Below are positions 7,030 through 14,733 of a stretch of 49,682 nt of DNA, one piece after another. Below the pieces are notes generated by a model. That model did not search any database and was not told the DNA's origin. It worked only from the letters and a program-made list of their open reading frames with translations. The DNA comes from a virus. How positions within the stretch are numbered: the first letter of the stretch is position 1; each line of letters begins with the position of its first letter. Where the stretch lies: positions 1 through 49,682 of the IMG/VR virus record IMGVR_UViG_3300036939_000056. One strand, 5' to 3'. A program made the position numbers and the translations under genes.

Positions 7030-7844
7030 GGCTTCACCGCGGGCTCGAGGATGTCCAGCGCATGGAGCCGAGCTCGTGAGATGGCGCCCAGCGCCGAGCA
7101 GGCCAGCGTGCCGCCTCCCCCAGCCCCACAGGCGCAGATTGCTGAGCCCCCGGCCCCGGGCGGGTGCTGCTTGCGGCAGGCGTCCCGCAGCGCCTGGAGT
7201 CGCTCCTCCGCAATCCCCGCCAGGGGTGCGGCCACGCTGCGCTCGAGTTCACCCACACGACGCTCGAGGGCCTTCCGCTCAGACGCGGAGCCACCACCCT
7301 GCGCCTCCAGCGCGTGTAGGGCGTGGTACGGGCAGAGCTCATTGTGAGGCCTGGGGGAGGGCTTGCCCACTGGCGCAACGCGTCCGTCAGTCCCCAGGCA
7401 CACCACGTCCTTGTTGCCGCGGAATGGGCAGAAGCCCTGCCAGTCGCCCCGCGCCCACTCGAGTTCCCTGAAGCGGGCCACCACATCCTCGAGCGCGTGC
7501 AGGCGCTCAAGGGCGCGCCCCACATGCTCCTCCAGTCCGAGCACGCCAGACACCTCGTCCTCCTCGGGAATACCAGCGGCTACGAGGGCCGCATGAATTC
7601 GTTCCGCCCCGGAGGGCTCGGAGTTGACGGACGCGCGGAGTGCCTCCAGCTCCGCCCTCTCCTGTGCCTCCATGGACGCCGCCACCCGCTCGCGCACCAG
7701 GGTTTCTAACTGCTCCGCGTGCTGGCGCCACAGCGCCGCCGCCTCCATCAGCCGCTCCAGCAGCCGCAGCGGTTCCTCCACCAGCAGCCCCCGCGACGCC
7801 TGCGCCTCGAACCACTCCCTCAGCCTCTTCTCGTCCTCGCTCAT
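7026..7844 (-). CDS. Coiled-coil protein with central Cys cluster
   Basis: This 272-residue protein starts at 7844, where GGGAGGA lies 7 nt upstream; the longer frame has no signal. Residues 1-130 are helical and charged (KRLREWFEAQASRGLLVEEPLR, then ALWRQHAEQLETLVRERVAA), consistent with coiled coil. The centre has GFCPFRGNKDVVCLG and ELCPYHALH, a possible zinc site. The C-terminus is another helix plus a Gly/Cys-rich segment (ICACGAGGGGTLAC). No known family is recognised. It lies upstream of the small Zn protein and the HPPC protein, with overlapping starts and stops. Confidence 0.68.
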   Translation of the reverse strand: MSEDEKRLREWFEAQASRGLLVEEPLRLLERLMEAAALWRQHAEQLETLVRERVAASMEAQERAELEALRASVNSEPSGAERIHAALVAAGIPEEDEVSGVLGLEEHVGRALERLHALEDVVARFRELEWARGDWQGFCPFRGNKDVVCLGTDGRVAPVGKPSPRPHNELCPYHALHALEAQGGGSASERKALERRVGELERSVAAPLAGIAEERLQALRDACRKQHPPGAGGSAICACGAGGGGTLACSALGAISRARLHALDILEPAVKP

Positions 7845-8005
7845 GCGTCCTCCCGGGCACCTCTGCCCGCTTTCGTCTCGACATGGGTCATTTCCGACAC
7901 CGTCATAGAATCGCCAGAAACCGGGCGTGGCGCGCAGATTTCCGACTGCCTGCCACAACCACGCCCCTTGAAATCATCTCGCAATGGCGGGCCGTTTCCG
8001 CTCGT

Positions 8006-8233
8006 TTAATCGGCATTGCCATTGTCCGCCCTGGCTGCCTTCTGCCACCAGGGTGAGTTGCAGCGGGGGTGGCACACCGGCCTGAGCTTCACCCCGTCGG
8101 CCGCTTCGAAGGGCCCCAGGGCCGAGTGCCAGCCGCAGAGGGCGCGGTAGCACCAGGCGCACCGGGTGGTGGCGCCCTTACCGCAGGGACAGAGGTAGCC
8201 GAGGGCCACGCCGCCTTCGCTGGGGGGCTTCAT
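8006..8233 (-). CDS. Small zinc-ribbon protein
   Basis: This is a 75-residue protein with LCPCGKGATTRCAWCYRALC followed by GWHSAL and CHPRCNSPWW, giving six or seven Cys plus His, enough for two zinc sites. Its start overlaps the preceding stop (ATGA, 8230-8233). This kind of B-box-like or ribbon protein recurs through the operon. Function unknown. Confidence 0.68.
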   Translation of the reverse strand: MKPPSEGGVALGYLCPCGKGATTRCAWCYRALCGWHSALGPFEAADGVKLRPVCHPRCNSPWWQKAARADNGNAD

Positions 8234-8418
8234 GGGCCCTCCCTGGCCACGCTGGCCGCGTCGAGCAGGTGCAGCCCGCGGTGGGTGCCGAGGCTCCACA
8301 GCCCCTGGGAGTCCTCGGTCCAGCCCGCGCGGCGCAGCTCGTCGGCCGTCCGCTCGGCCCTTGCCTTCAGCCAGGCCAGTAGCCGGGCCATGTCCTCGCA
8401 TCTCAGTCCTCGCGCCAT
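8230..8418 (-). CDS. Small hypothetical protein
   Basis: This 62-residue protein begins at the ATG at 8418, behind GGAGGT. It reads MARGLRCEDMARLLAWLKAR and ends LHLLDAASVAREGP: amphipathic helix followed by a small beta segment. It overlaps the upstream gene's 3' end by 16 bp and couples to the zinc-ribbon gene downstream. No family is recognised. Confidence 0.6.
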   Translation of the reverse strand: MARGLRCEDMARLLAWLKARAERTADELRRAGWTEDSQGLWSLGTHRGLHLLDAASVAREGP

Positions 8419-8894
8419 GGTACCTCCGGAATGTCCGCCCCAACCAGCACTGCCTGGTACACGTCGGCCATGTGCTGCTCGTAGAGTTCCCACGTGGAGG
8501 CCGGGCGTTCCGGAATCCGGGCGGCCTCGCGTAGCAGCCGCTCCGTCTCCGCCGGGGAGAGCCATGGCCGCACGAGCACCCAGCCCCCGCTGACGTGCTC
8601 GAGCCCGCCCGGTGCGAGTTGTGCCCCCTCGTCGTCCGCGAGCCAGTCCGGCAGGCCGGGCAGTTCCGCGATGTAGCGCAGGGGCCACTCCGCCGCGGAC
8701 ACGCCCACGGTGGCGCGCACGTGGTCCAGCGCGGTCAGCCGCCGACAGCCGAGGGCCAGGTTCGTCTCTGGGTCCGTCGCCTGCACCACGTCTCCCGGCC
8801 GCAATTGGGCCAGGGCCGCGCGCCGCACCTCGCGAGAGGCCAGTTGGCGGGCTACGGACCACACGCGCCGCCTCGTCTCGTCCAGCGTCGTCAT
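8403..8894 (-). CDS. Hypothetical protein of the replication operon
   Basis: This 163-residue protein has its ATG at 8894, overlapping the helicase stop. It reads MTTLDETRRRVWSVARQLAS, then LRPGDVVQATDPETNLALG, WLSPAETERLLREAARIPER and a C-terminal YQAVLVGADIPEVPWRED. A 'GDVVQATDP' loop followed by beta strands suggests a small compact fold. No known domain is recognised. Position directly after the helicase suggests a replication accessory role, which is inference. Confidence 0.65.
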   Translation of the reverse strand: MTTLDETRRRVWSVARQLASREVRRAALAQLRPGDVVQATDPETNLALGCRRLTALDHVRATVGVSAAEWPLRYIAELPGLPDWLADDEGAQLAPGGLEHVSGGWVLVRPWLSPAETERLLREAARIPERPASTWELYEQHMADVYQAVLVGADIPEVPWRED

Positions 8895-10378
8895 AGCCCG
8901 AGCGCCCCTTTCTTTCCTGCTGCCTTCTGTGCCGCCGCTTTCTCCGCGTGCTCCTTGGCGAGGTCCACCTCCCGGCACTCCTCCGGGTCCATCATCCCGC
9001 TCTCACCTGCCCATGCCATTTCCACCACCCGGCCAATCCCTCCCGAGCGACGGGACTTGATTATGTTCGAGAACGTCCTCGGCACCCCATCCGTCCGCCT
9101 TCCGGAGCGCCAGAGCGCCAGAATCGTCGCCGCGTTCGCGTCCAGGTAGCCGGACTCTTTCAGGTCTCCCATGGCTGGGGCCGAGTCATCGCCGTTGGTG
9201 CGGTTGAGGTGCCACGCCAGGATGATCGGCACGCCTGTCGCCACCGTGAGCTCCATCAGGCGCTTGATGTTTCGCCCGATGGCGAAGTCCAGCCGCTCGT
9301 CGCGTCCCGGCGCGTAGTCAACCTGGAGGCCGTGGTCCACGACGATGAACTGTGCGCCGTCGTCAATCCACCGCCGACACTTCGCCAGAAGTTGCGGCGC
9401 GGAGATGCCGCCCGCGGCGTGGCGAAACATCCGCTCATCGAGAATCCGCTCATACGCCTCCAGCGCTCGGAAGAACGTCACCCGCGGCGTGAAGTACGAG
9501 TCCCTCGGCCCCGCGGCTTCCGCGTACTCCTCAGGGAACCACGGGCAATCCGCGACCGAGACGGAACGTCGCTCTGGAACCACCGTCCCAACGTCGCCCC
9601 AGGACATGCCGAAGTCCCGAGCCACCCACCTCTCGGATAGCCACCGGGTCCCATCCTCCAGCCCGACCAGCCCCCCGCGCTTCTTCATGCGGCAGAGCCA
9701 GAGATGCAGCAGCGTCGCCAGCATGGCCGTTTTCCCCATGCCCGAGCGGGCGGCAATGACGCCCAGGCAGGACACGCCCTTCTTCGCAGGGAAGCCGCGG
9801 AAGGGGTTGGCGCCCCCGCCGTGCCCCGCGAACGGGGTGGGCAGGAAGGCAGCTCTTGCCTCGCGCTTCTCCTCGGCGGCCACACGGAGCTCGTTGTAGT
9901 CGGCCAGGATGGCGCGCACATCCTCGCCGCCCTTGGCCTCCTCCCGTCCGCTGCCGAGCCCAGCGAGCACCGACGCGGTGGACTCGGCCACCACTTCCAC
10001 CCGGGCCTTCGGGTTCTGAAGCTCGCGGATGCTAGCCTCCATGCGGCGGATGGCCACCCTGCGGGCGTGGAAGTCGAGCAGCCCGTCCACGTACACCGCC
10101 AGGTTGGCTGGCCGGTGCTCCGCGAGGGCAAGCACGTCCACGAGCTCCTGCACGTCCTGGGGGGCCTTGGCCAACTCAAGCTCCGCGCGCACGGTGGCCG
10201 GGTCGACCGCGGTGAGCCGCCGAAGGGCCGAGAGGCAGGCCTCGTACACCTGCCGGTAGGCCGGCACGCTGAAAGCCTCCGGGGGTGCGGCCACGTCGTC
10301 CACCCGTGCCCCAGCCAGCAGGCAGGCCAGGATGGTGCGCTCGATAGCCTCGTCCCGCACGTTGTCCGCGGCGCTCAC
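8891..10378 (-). CDS. dnaB-like: DnaB-type replicative DNA helicase
   Basis: This 495-residue protein has the DnaB layout. Residues 1-105 are the helical N-terminal domain (AIERTILACLLAG). A linker follows, then the RecA-like ATPase with Walker A ARSGMGKTAM (about 210-219) and Walker B FIVVDHGLQ (about 344-352). Downstream are a sensor-like region (ILAWHLNRTNGD) and GDLKESGYLDANAATILALWR, which corresponds to the conserved motif 4 region. It is the ring helicase that unwinds the phage replication fork 5' to 3'. It is translationally coupled (ATGA) to the initiator gene upstream, as helicases often are to their loader or initiator. The C-terminal 40 residues are a Lys/Ala-rich tail. Confidence 0.93.
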   Translation of the reverse strand: MSAADNVRDEAIERTILACLLAGARVDDVAAPPEAFSVPAYRQVYEACLSALRRLTAVDPATVRAELELAKAPQDVQELVDVLALAEHRPANLAVYVDGLLDFHARRVAIRRMEASIRELQNPKARVEVVAESTASVLAGLGSGREEAKGGEDVRAILADYNELRVAAEEKREARAAFLPTPFAGHGGGANPFRGFPAKKGVSCLGVIAARSGMGKTAMLATLLHLWLCRMKKRGGLVGLEDGTRWLSERWVARDFGMSWGDVGTVVPERRSVSVADCPWFPEEYAEAAGPRDSYFTPRVTFFRALEAYERILDERMFRHAAGGISAPQLLAKCRRWIDDGAQFIVVDHGLQVDYAPGRDERLDFAIGRNIKRLMELTVATGVPIILAWHLNRTNGDDSAPAMGDLKESGYLDANAATILALWRSGRRTDGVPRTFSNIIKSRRSGGIGRVVEMAWAGESGMMDPEECREVDLAKEHAEKAAAQKAAGKKGALGL

Positions 10379-11325
10379 GACACCTCCTCGGCGGCTTTCA
10401 GTGCGCGGCCCTCGTACTTGCTACGGCACCGGAGGAACCACTCCAGCGAGAAGGGTGGCTCTCGCGTCCGGCCATCGGGGTCCTCCCCGTAGGCGTCGAA
10501 GGCATCCCGCAGCAGCGCCTTGGCCTCCTCGCTCGCCTCCACCTCGGCAGCCAGGGGTTTGAGCAGCTTGTTGACTCGGGCGAAGGGCCACCGGGAGGGG
10601 ATGAACGTCACCCCCGCTTCCCTGCACAGCACCGCCCGGCCCTCCTCGAACTTCGCGTAGAGGACTTCCGCCTTGCTTGGTGTGCGCTGCTTCCGCACAC
10701 GCCCGGGCGGCTCGGCTTCCTGGGCAACCAGCTCCAGTTCCGGCCGAACCTCCTCGGCTTCGGCCTTCATGTCGGGAAGTTCCTCACCCGGCGGCGGCGC
10801 GGTCAGCGCCTGCGAAGCAGAAACAGGTTCGGCACGGCTAGGTACGGCACGGCTAGGTACGGCACGGCTAGGGGTGACCGATGTCACGGGTTCGGTCACG
10901 ACATGCCCGCGCGTTGTGACCGATGTCACGGATGACGTCACGATGTCACGCACGGATGTCACGTGGCGTGACGCGTTCGCCAGTGCAGTGGCCCGCGCCT
11001 TCTCCCGGTGCTTGCGCTGGCGCGCCGCGTCAGACGACGTTGCTTCCTGGGCCTCCAGGAACTCCGGGAACACGAATCCTCCGGTGGTCGCCTGTAGGCA
11101 CCCATCCTCCAGGAGGACCGCCAGGGCGCGAGTAGCGACGTCGGGGGGCATGCCCACCAGGGCCGCCAGACCACGCACGCCGGACCTGCCGCACTGAACG
11201 ATGCCCGCGCGATCTGCCTTGCGCTGCAAGAGCAGGAATAGCGCCTGCGCCTCCCAGCCCAGCGCCAACCAGTCGGCGGTGTCGCGCGTGTAGACCCGGA
11301 TGTAGCGCTCATCGGCCCAATTCAT
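10375..11325 (-). CDS. Replication initiator (lambda O/DnaD-like role)
   Basis: This 316-residue protein starts at the ATG at 11325 (GGAGGT upstream; TGATG overlap with the HNH gene). Residues 1-100 look like a winged-helix DNA-binding domain (MNWADERYIRVYTRDTADWL, GLAALVGMPPDVATRALAVL, EDGCLQATTGGFVFPEFLEA). Residues about 115-235 are low complexity and encoded by repeats (SVTSVTT, PSRAVPSRAVPSRAEP). The C-terminal 90 residues (FEEGRAVLCREAGVTFIPS ... PFSLEWFLRC) are a helical domain found in phage initiators and helicase loaders. By analogy with lambda O it would bind the repeats inside its own gene and recruit the adjacent helicase. The function is inferred from architecture and neighbours. 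Confidence 0.8.
   Translation of the reverse strand: MNWADERYIRVYTRDTADWLALGWEAQALFLLLQRKADRAGIVQCGRSGVRGLAALVGMPPDVATRALAVLLEDGCLQATTGGFVFPEFLEAQEATSSDAARQRKHREKARATALANASRHVTSVRDIVTSSVTSVTTRGHVVTEPVTSVTPSRAVPSRAVPSRAEPVSASQALTAPPPGEELPDMKAEAEEVRPELELVAQEAEPPGRVRKQRTPSKAEVLYAKFEEGRAVLCREAGVTFIPSRWPFARVNKLLKPLAAEVEASEEAKALLRDAFDAYGEDPDGRTREPPFSLEWFLRCRSKYEGRALKAAEEVS
10831..10971. other. Candidate replication origin: iteron-like repeats
   Basis: Two repeat families sit inside the initiator gene. At 10831-10875 there are three consecutive 15-bp units (ggcacggctaggtac, the third ending differently). From 10874 there are two copies of gtgaccgatgtcacgg (10874-10889 and 10916-10931) and further gatgtcacg copies at 10942-10950 and 10955-10963, plus inverted or variant sites around 10894, 10934 and 10967. 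Each gatgtcacg carries GTGAC-type half sites. In lambda and relatives the origin iterons lie inside gene O, so the position fits. No AT-rich unwinding element is obvious next to it. Confidence 0.55.
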
Positions 11326-11876
11326 CACGCAACCTCCGCTCGCCACTTCCGCAGGATGCCGTGAAAGTACCGGGCCTGTTGCGTGGATGTGTAGGTATCG
11401 AACTCCTCGCCGGGACACCCGAGCTTCCAGGCGGTGATGTTGATGGCCTCTATGAGGCGGTCATGCGGCCACTCCCTCATGATTCCCTCCAGCCGTCGGT
11501 GCATGTCCTGGGACATGGGGCCAACCCGGTCCTCCCAGTAGGCCGCGAGTTCATCGGTCGCGCGCTTGCGTACCTCGGCCATCTCGCGCTGGTAGGCCAG
11601 GAACGCCTGCATCTGCTCCAGGTGCTCGCGGTCCTCTGGACCAGCCGTGTACCGGCGGGTCTCCAGCGGGACGGCGCTCTTGCCGCTGTTGCACGCACCG
11701 CAGGACGTCACGAGGTTGGCGGGGTCGTTGCCGCCCCCATTCGCGACGGCCACCACATGGTCAACCTGGAGCGTCGAGTTCAACGGGGTGGCGCCGCAGT
11801 AGATGCAGCGGAAGCCGTCCCGCTTGAAGATCTCGAAGCGTGTCCGTACCGAAAGTGCTTGTCGTTTCTTGCCCAT
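11325..11876 (-). CDS. HNH endonuclease
   Basis: This 183-residue protein has a complete N-terminal HNH site: FRCIYCGATP (C24, C27), LQVDHVVAVANGGGNDPANLVTSC (Asp39-His40, with Asn54) and CGACN (C59, C62, N63). The two CxxC pairs bind a structural zinc and the beta-beta-alpha core binds the catalytic metal. The C-terminal 110 residues are helical with no named domain (EMAEVRKRATDELAAYW ... ARYFHGILRKWRAEVA). It lies just upstream of the replication initiator and overlaps it by one base. It may be a DNA-processing enzyme of the phage or a homing-type nuclease. Only a weak purine tract precedes the ATG. Confidence 0.88.
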   Translation of the reverse strand: MGKKRQALSVRTRFEIFKRDGFRCIYCGATPLNSTLQVDHVVAVANGGGNDPANLVTSCGACNSGKSAVPLETRRYTAGPEDREHLEQMQAFLAYQREMAEVRKRATDELAAYWEDRVGPMSQDMHRRLEGIMREWPHDRLIEAINITAWKLGCPGEEFDTYTSTQQARYFHGILRKWRAEVA

Positions 11877-11897
11877 GGCCGCTACCCCATGAAAGGC

Positions 11898-11959
11898 GAA
11901 GCCCCGCGCAGTGGTTGGCGTGCGGTAGCGGGCGCACGTTGGCCGACTGGCGGGGCTTC
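11898..11959. repeat. Inverted repeat upstream of the HNH gene
   Basis: A perfect 10-bp inverted repeat (gaagccccgc at 11898-11907, gcggggcttc at 11950-11959) spans the 5' leader region of the HNH-initiator-helicase operon. The 13-mer ctggcggggcttc also recurs at 12066-12078. It could be a protein-binding site or a hairpin of the transcript. Confidence 0.45.
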
Positions 11960-12050
11960 AGAAGGTTTGAACATCATGCCGGGCCGCTACGCACCAGCGG
12001 CCCAAGAGTACGCCCGCCCATCAGGAAGGCAAGCCCTGGAGCGAGGGGCG

Positions 12051-12464
12051 TTACAGCAACACCCCCTGGCGGGGCTTCGTGGGCTGTCGGGCGCACCGCG
12101 GACAGAAGTCGAGGGTGTCGGGCGGTACCTGCACGCGCGTGGGCCGGTTCGGGTCCGGCGCCACGTCATCCCGCATGCGCGTTGCGGGCCGCTGAGCGCG
12201 GAGAGCAAGCCGCCTGTCGTGGTGGAGGATGCGCATGTCGTTCATCCACCCGCCGCGGTGGTCGGGCAGCATCACGACGTTCGGGGCCGGACGGGTGGTG
12301 CACGCCTCGCACAGCTTGGCGTCGCACGTCTTCCCGGGGGAAACCTCGCCGTCGCACAGAAGGGTGCTCCAGGCGGAGCGGCACACGCTGCACTTCGTCC
12401 GGCGCTCGCGCGGGAACCTGCCGCAGATGAAGACGGGGCCGCCCATGTTGTCACCGAGAGCCAT
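12051..12464 (-). CDS. Zinc-ribbon protein
   Basis: This 137-residue protein has many cysteines arranged as metal sites: KCSVCRSAW, LCDGEVSPGKTCDAKLCEAC and, near the C-terminus, FCPRCARQPTKPRQG. The middle of the protein carries WMNDMRILHHDRR. Such B-box or ribbon proteins are common in phage early regions and usually uncharacterised. The start at 12464 falls 2 bp after the upstream stop, consistent with coupled translation. Confidence 0.7.
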   Translation of the reverse strand: MALGDNMGGPVFICGRFPRERRTKCSVCRSAWSTLLCDGEVSPGKTCDAKLCEACTTRPAPNVVMLPDHRGGWMNDMRILHHDRRLALRAQRPATRMRDDVAPDPNRPTRVQVPPDTLDFCPRCARQPTKPRQGVLL

Positions 12465-12465
12465 G

Positions 12466-12831
12466 TCACCCCTCCCCCAGTTCGCGGGTGACGCCGGGGA
12501 CCGTCGCGTGCACCTTGTAAGTGGTGCCTGGGCGCGTGGCGCTCAGGCAGGCCACCACGTACGCAGCACACGCGGCCCGGGCCTGGGCGGGCGGCGCCCC
12601 GACCTCGCCGCACGAGTTGCGGTACTCGATGCCGGGCCGCTCCGGGGCCACGTAGTACCAGCCGACGAGGTTGCGCGAGAGCCCGTAGAAGAGCGGCCTG
12701 ACGTGGGCAAGTCTCTCGGCTCCCATGAAGAGATCCCATCCGCGCAGGCCTTGGGAGACGCGGGCGAGGCCCCGTTCGTTGGGCTGGCGCTTCCAGCGGA
12801 GGATGACGGAGGACGTCTTGGGCTTGGTCAT
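12466..12831 (-). CDS. Hypothetical protein
   Basis: This 121-residue protein starts at the ATG at 12831 (MTKPKTSSVILRWKRQPNER), adjacent to the preceding gene's stop; the longer upstream frame is a shadow. It contains WDLFMGAERLAHVRPLFY and GWYYVAPERPGIEYRNSC, then a small-residue helix AARAACAAYVVACLSATRPG. No domain is recognised. It appears to be a small soluble alpha/beta protein of the early operon. Confidence 0.62.
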   Translation of the reverse strand: MTKPKTSSVILRWKRQPNERGLARVSQGLRGWDLFMGAERLAHVRPLFYGLSRNLVGWYYVAPERPGIEYRNSCGEVGAPPAQARAACAAYVVACLSATRPGTTYKVHATVPGVTRELGEG

Positions 12832-12832
12832 G

Positions 12833-13150
12833 TCACCCCTCCCCATGCCCGCGAGCCTCTTCACACCCGCCGCACTCGCAGGCGGATCCGGGTGCCGCAC
12901 CGAAGCGGGCGGGCTGAAGCCATGAAATCGTGACGATGTTGACCGACCTGTCAGCGCCACCGTCCTCCACTCGCCCACACGCCGCCAGTCCGCCGCGGCA
13001 ATGTGGACAATAGAGAAGGTCGCCGGGATCGAGGGCCATGCGGTCCAGCGCACCCCCGCATCTCGGACAGCCGGTGTTGGCGACGAGGGTGTGCGTCCGC
13101 GCGAGATTGGAGGGATGCGGAGCTGCGCGGGTCTGCCTGTAGTGGGGCAT
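12833..13150 (-). CDS. Zinc-ribbon protein behind a hairpin
   Basis: This 105-residue protein has two CxxC pairs typical of a zinc ribbon (TGCPRCGGALDRMA and LYCPHCRGGLAAC) and a third Cys cluster near the end (SACECGGCEEARGHGEG). The assigned ATG at 13150 lies only 9 bases after a strong hairpin and has no Shine-Dalgarno sequence, so the true start could be later or translation may be controlled. Its stop abuts the next start. Confidence 0.6.
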   Translation of the reverse strand: MPHYRQTRAAPHPSNLARTHTLVANTGCPRCGGALDRMALDPGDLLYCPHCRGGLAACGRVEDGGADRSVNIVTISWLQPARFGAAPGSACECGGCEEARGHGEG

Positions 13151-13159
13151 GAAAGAACA

Positions 13160-13193
13160 CCGCCCCGCCCTGACGCGACTCAGGGAAGGGCGG
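13160..13193 (-). terminator. Hairpin terminator or attenuator after the XRE gene
   Basis: On the minus strand, outer arms ccgccc/gggcgg and inner arms ccctga/tcaggg (perfect, separated by a 2-nt internal loop) enclose a 6-nt loop, followed by tgttctttc. It lies between the XRE regulator and the next ORF. Confidence 0.6.
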
Positions 13194-13309
13194 CGGACTC
13201 CTTTCGATGTCCTGCGGAGTCTGGGAAGCTTGTACCGCCGGTGGTCGCGTGTTCGCCAGCGGGTGATGCGCAAGATGTACGCTCGTCACCGCGCCAGTCA
13301 AGCGGGTCA

Positions 13310-13528
13310 CTACAGACCCCGCAGCAACTCCTCCACCGGGACGGAGTACAGGCGCGCGAGGGAGGCGAGCTCCAGGGCCCCCACGGCCCTGGCCCCACGC
13401 TCCATGTTGGTGACGGAGGGCCTGGAGAGGCCCAGCACCTCGGCAACCAGGCGCTGGGACAGCTTCGCCCTCCCCCGCGCCTCGCGAAGCCGGTGAGCCA
13501 GCAGGCGGACGCGCTCGTCGGCGGCCAT
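13310..13528 (-). CDS. XRE-family HTH transcriptional regulator
   Basis: This 72-residue protein is a single helix-turn-helix domain of the Cro/CI (XRE) class: RVRLLAHRLREARGRAKLSQ, then VAEVLGLSRPSVTNMERGAR, then LELASLARLYSVPVEELLRGL. It has no oligomerisation or cleavage domain, so it resembles a Cro-like or minimal repressor. Its ATG overlaps the upstream stop (TGATG at 13528). As the only HTH_3 protein found here it is the best candidate for the lytic/lysogenic switch or early-gene control, possibly acting at the divergent region near 14734-14841. Confidence 0.87.
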   Translation of the reverse strand: MAADERVRLLAHRLREARGRAKLSQRLVAEVLGLSRPSVTNMERGARAVGALELASLARLYSVPVEELLRGL

Positions 13529-14076
13529 CACTCCACCACTGGGAAGAGACTCACCTGACGCTCGGCGTTGTCGCGCGCAACACACGGGGCACACGGCCGC
13601 TCCCGGTCCACGAAGAGGGGGCCGTTGCAGCGCTGGCACCCCCGGTCCTGGTGAATCAGCCCGTCCTCGTAGAGCTCCCAGGCCCGTGCCGCTCGGTGCG
13701 TCTTCGCCACGTCCTCGGCGCTGCCGATGCGGCCGTGTCCGCAAGTGGCACAAGCGATGCGTGTCCCTGCTGGGCCACCGTGGCCGTTGGGCATGCTGCT
13801 GGCGGGTACCATGGGCCCGCCGCAGCCTGGCAGCTCGCACGTCGCCGTGTCGTGCCAGGGAAGGGGACGCCCGCCATTGGCCGCCAGGGCCTCTTCTTCC
13901 GTCTGAAGAGAGCTTGAACACCGGGGAAGGTCCTCTGCGAGAATGCTCGCCCAAGGGCCTCCTTCCCGCCGCTGCCACTCAGAATTTGACCACCGGACCC
14001 GTACAGAGCACCCGTTGCGAACGCAGTGCTGCACGCCCTCCCTGTCCGCATGGCTCCAGATATGGTGGTGGGCCAT
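13528..14076 (-). CDS. Cys/His-rich zinc-binding protein
   Basis: This 182-residue protein has its ATG at 14076 behind GGAGGA. It begins MAHHHIWSHADREGVQHC and contains several metal-binding pairs: CELPGCGGPMVP, IACATCGHGR, GCQRCNGPLF and CAPCVARDNAE. The N-terminal HHH...H and C..C pattern resembles a small phage 'HWSH..G....C...GC' zinc module. A central acidic helix (AKTHRAARAWELYEDGLIH) separates the last ribbons. The function is unknown. It is coupled to both neighbours by 1-bp overlaps. Confidence 0.68.
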   Translation of the reverse strand: MAHHHIWSHADREGVQHCVRNGCSVRVRWSNSEWQRREGGPWASILAEDLPRCSSSLQTEEEALAANGGRPLPWHDTATCELPGCGGPMVPASSMPNGHGGPAGTRIACATCGHGRIGSAEDVAKTHRAARAWELYEDGLIHQDRGCQRCNGPLFVDRERPCAPCVARDNAERQVSLFPVVE

Positions 14077-14282
14077 TACAGTTCCTCCGGTGCGCAACCG
14101 CGTTGGCCGCTCTCCGGACCCGGGTCGCACAGGATGCGATAGCTGTCGTCGGGCGCGTTGTCCGAGCACGAAGAGCAACAGTCCGCACCGCAGTCGTCGC
14201 ACGAGTAGATGACACGGCCATACATCGAAGTAGTGGTCGCGCAGAAGTCACAGCCCACTTGCCCGCTGTCGAGTTCCATCAT
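14076..14282 (-). CDS. Small Cys-rich zinc protein
   Basis: This 68-residue protein has CDFCATTTS, SCDDCGADCCSSCSD and ILCDPGP, at least nine cysteines in a short protein, compatible with two zinc sites. It starts at the first of two Met codons because that Met overlaps the upstream stop (ATGA). Its TAA overlaps the next ATG. No family is recognised. Confidence 0.65.
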   Translation of the reverse strand: MMELDSGQVGCDFCATTTSMYGRVIYSCDDCGADCCSSCSDNAPDDSYRILCDPGPESGQRGCAPEEL

Positions 14283-14545
14283 GCCTTCCTCCCGCCGCTG
14301 CCGAAGGTGCGCCGCCTAAGACTTGGCGGATTCTTCACCCGGGATTGCCAGCCCGCCTCGACAAGGGCGGCCCGCAGGACGGGCTCCGGCACGTTCCGGT
14401 TGCGCAGCGCCTCCGTGAGCGTCACCGTGCCATCCAGCACGTCCGCCACAGCGCGGCGCACTCGCCTCGCCTTCTCCTCTTCCTCGAGCTGCCTCAGGGC
14501 CGCGCGCTCCTCGAGCGCCACCCTCATCTCGTTGTTGTGGCTCAC
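14279..14545 (-). CDS. Small charged helical protein
   Basis: This 88-residue protein is assigned the GTG start at 14545 because AAGGAGGGGG lies upstream at suitable spacing and the GTG overlaps the previous stop (GTGA). It opens SHNNEMRVALEERAALRQLE and has a long charged helix (EEEEKARRVRRAVADVLDG), then a helix-turn-helix-like part (VTLTEALRNRNVPEPVLRAA) and a basic tail. It may bind nucleic acid. The evidence is shape only. Confidence 0.62.
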   Translation of the reverse strand: MSHNNEMRVALEERAALRQLEEEEKARRVRRAVADVLDGTVTLTEALRNRNVPEPVLRAALVEAGWQSRVKNPPSLRRRTFGSGGRKA

Positions 14546-14733
14546 CGCTTCCCCCTCCTTGTCATCGCCGACGTTGCCTGCCTGGCGTCCAGCGCCTCGT
14601 TCACCAGCATGTCCACCACCTGGGATGCCGATAGAGTCAAGCGCGCTTTCTCTTGGTACTCCGCCAGCTCCTGCGCCACCCGGGCTCTCGTTTCCGGCCT
14701 CAGCCGCACCTGTTCCACCGCCTGCTTCGTCAT
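14542..14733 (-). CDS. Ribbon-helix-helix-like DNA-binding protein
   Basis: This is a 63-residue protein, the first gene of the minus-strand early operon. The pattern is a short strand (AVEQVRLRPETRARVAQEL), a helix, and SASQVVDMLVNEALDAR, which fits the CopG/Arc ribbon-helix-helix fold. GGAGGTGGCAC precedes the ATG at 14733. Proteins of this type are autoregulators of phage and plasmid operons. It faces the divergent control region and may bind there. Confidence 0.68.
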   Translation of the reverse strand: MTKQAVEQVRLRPETRARVAQELAEYQEKARLTLSASQVVDMLVNEALDARQATSAMTRRGKR

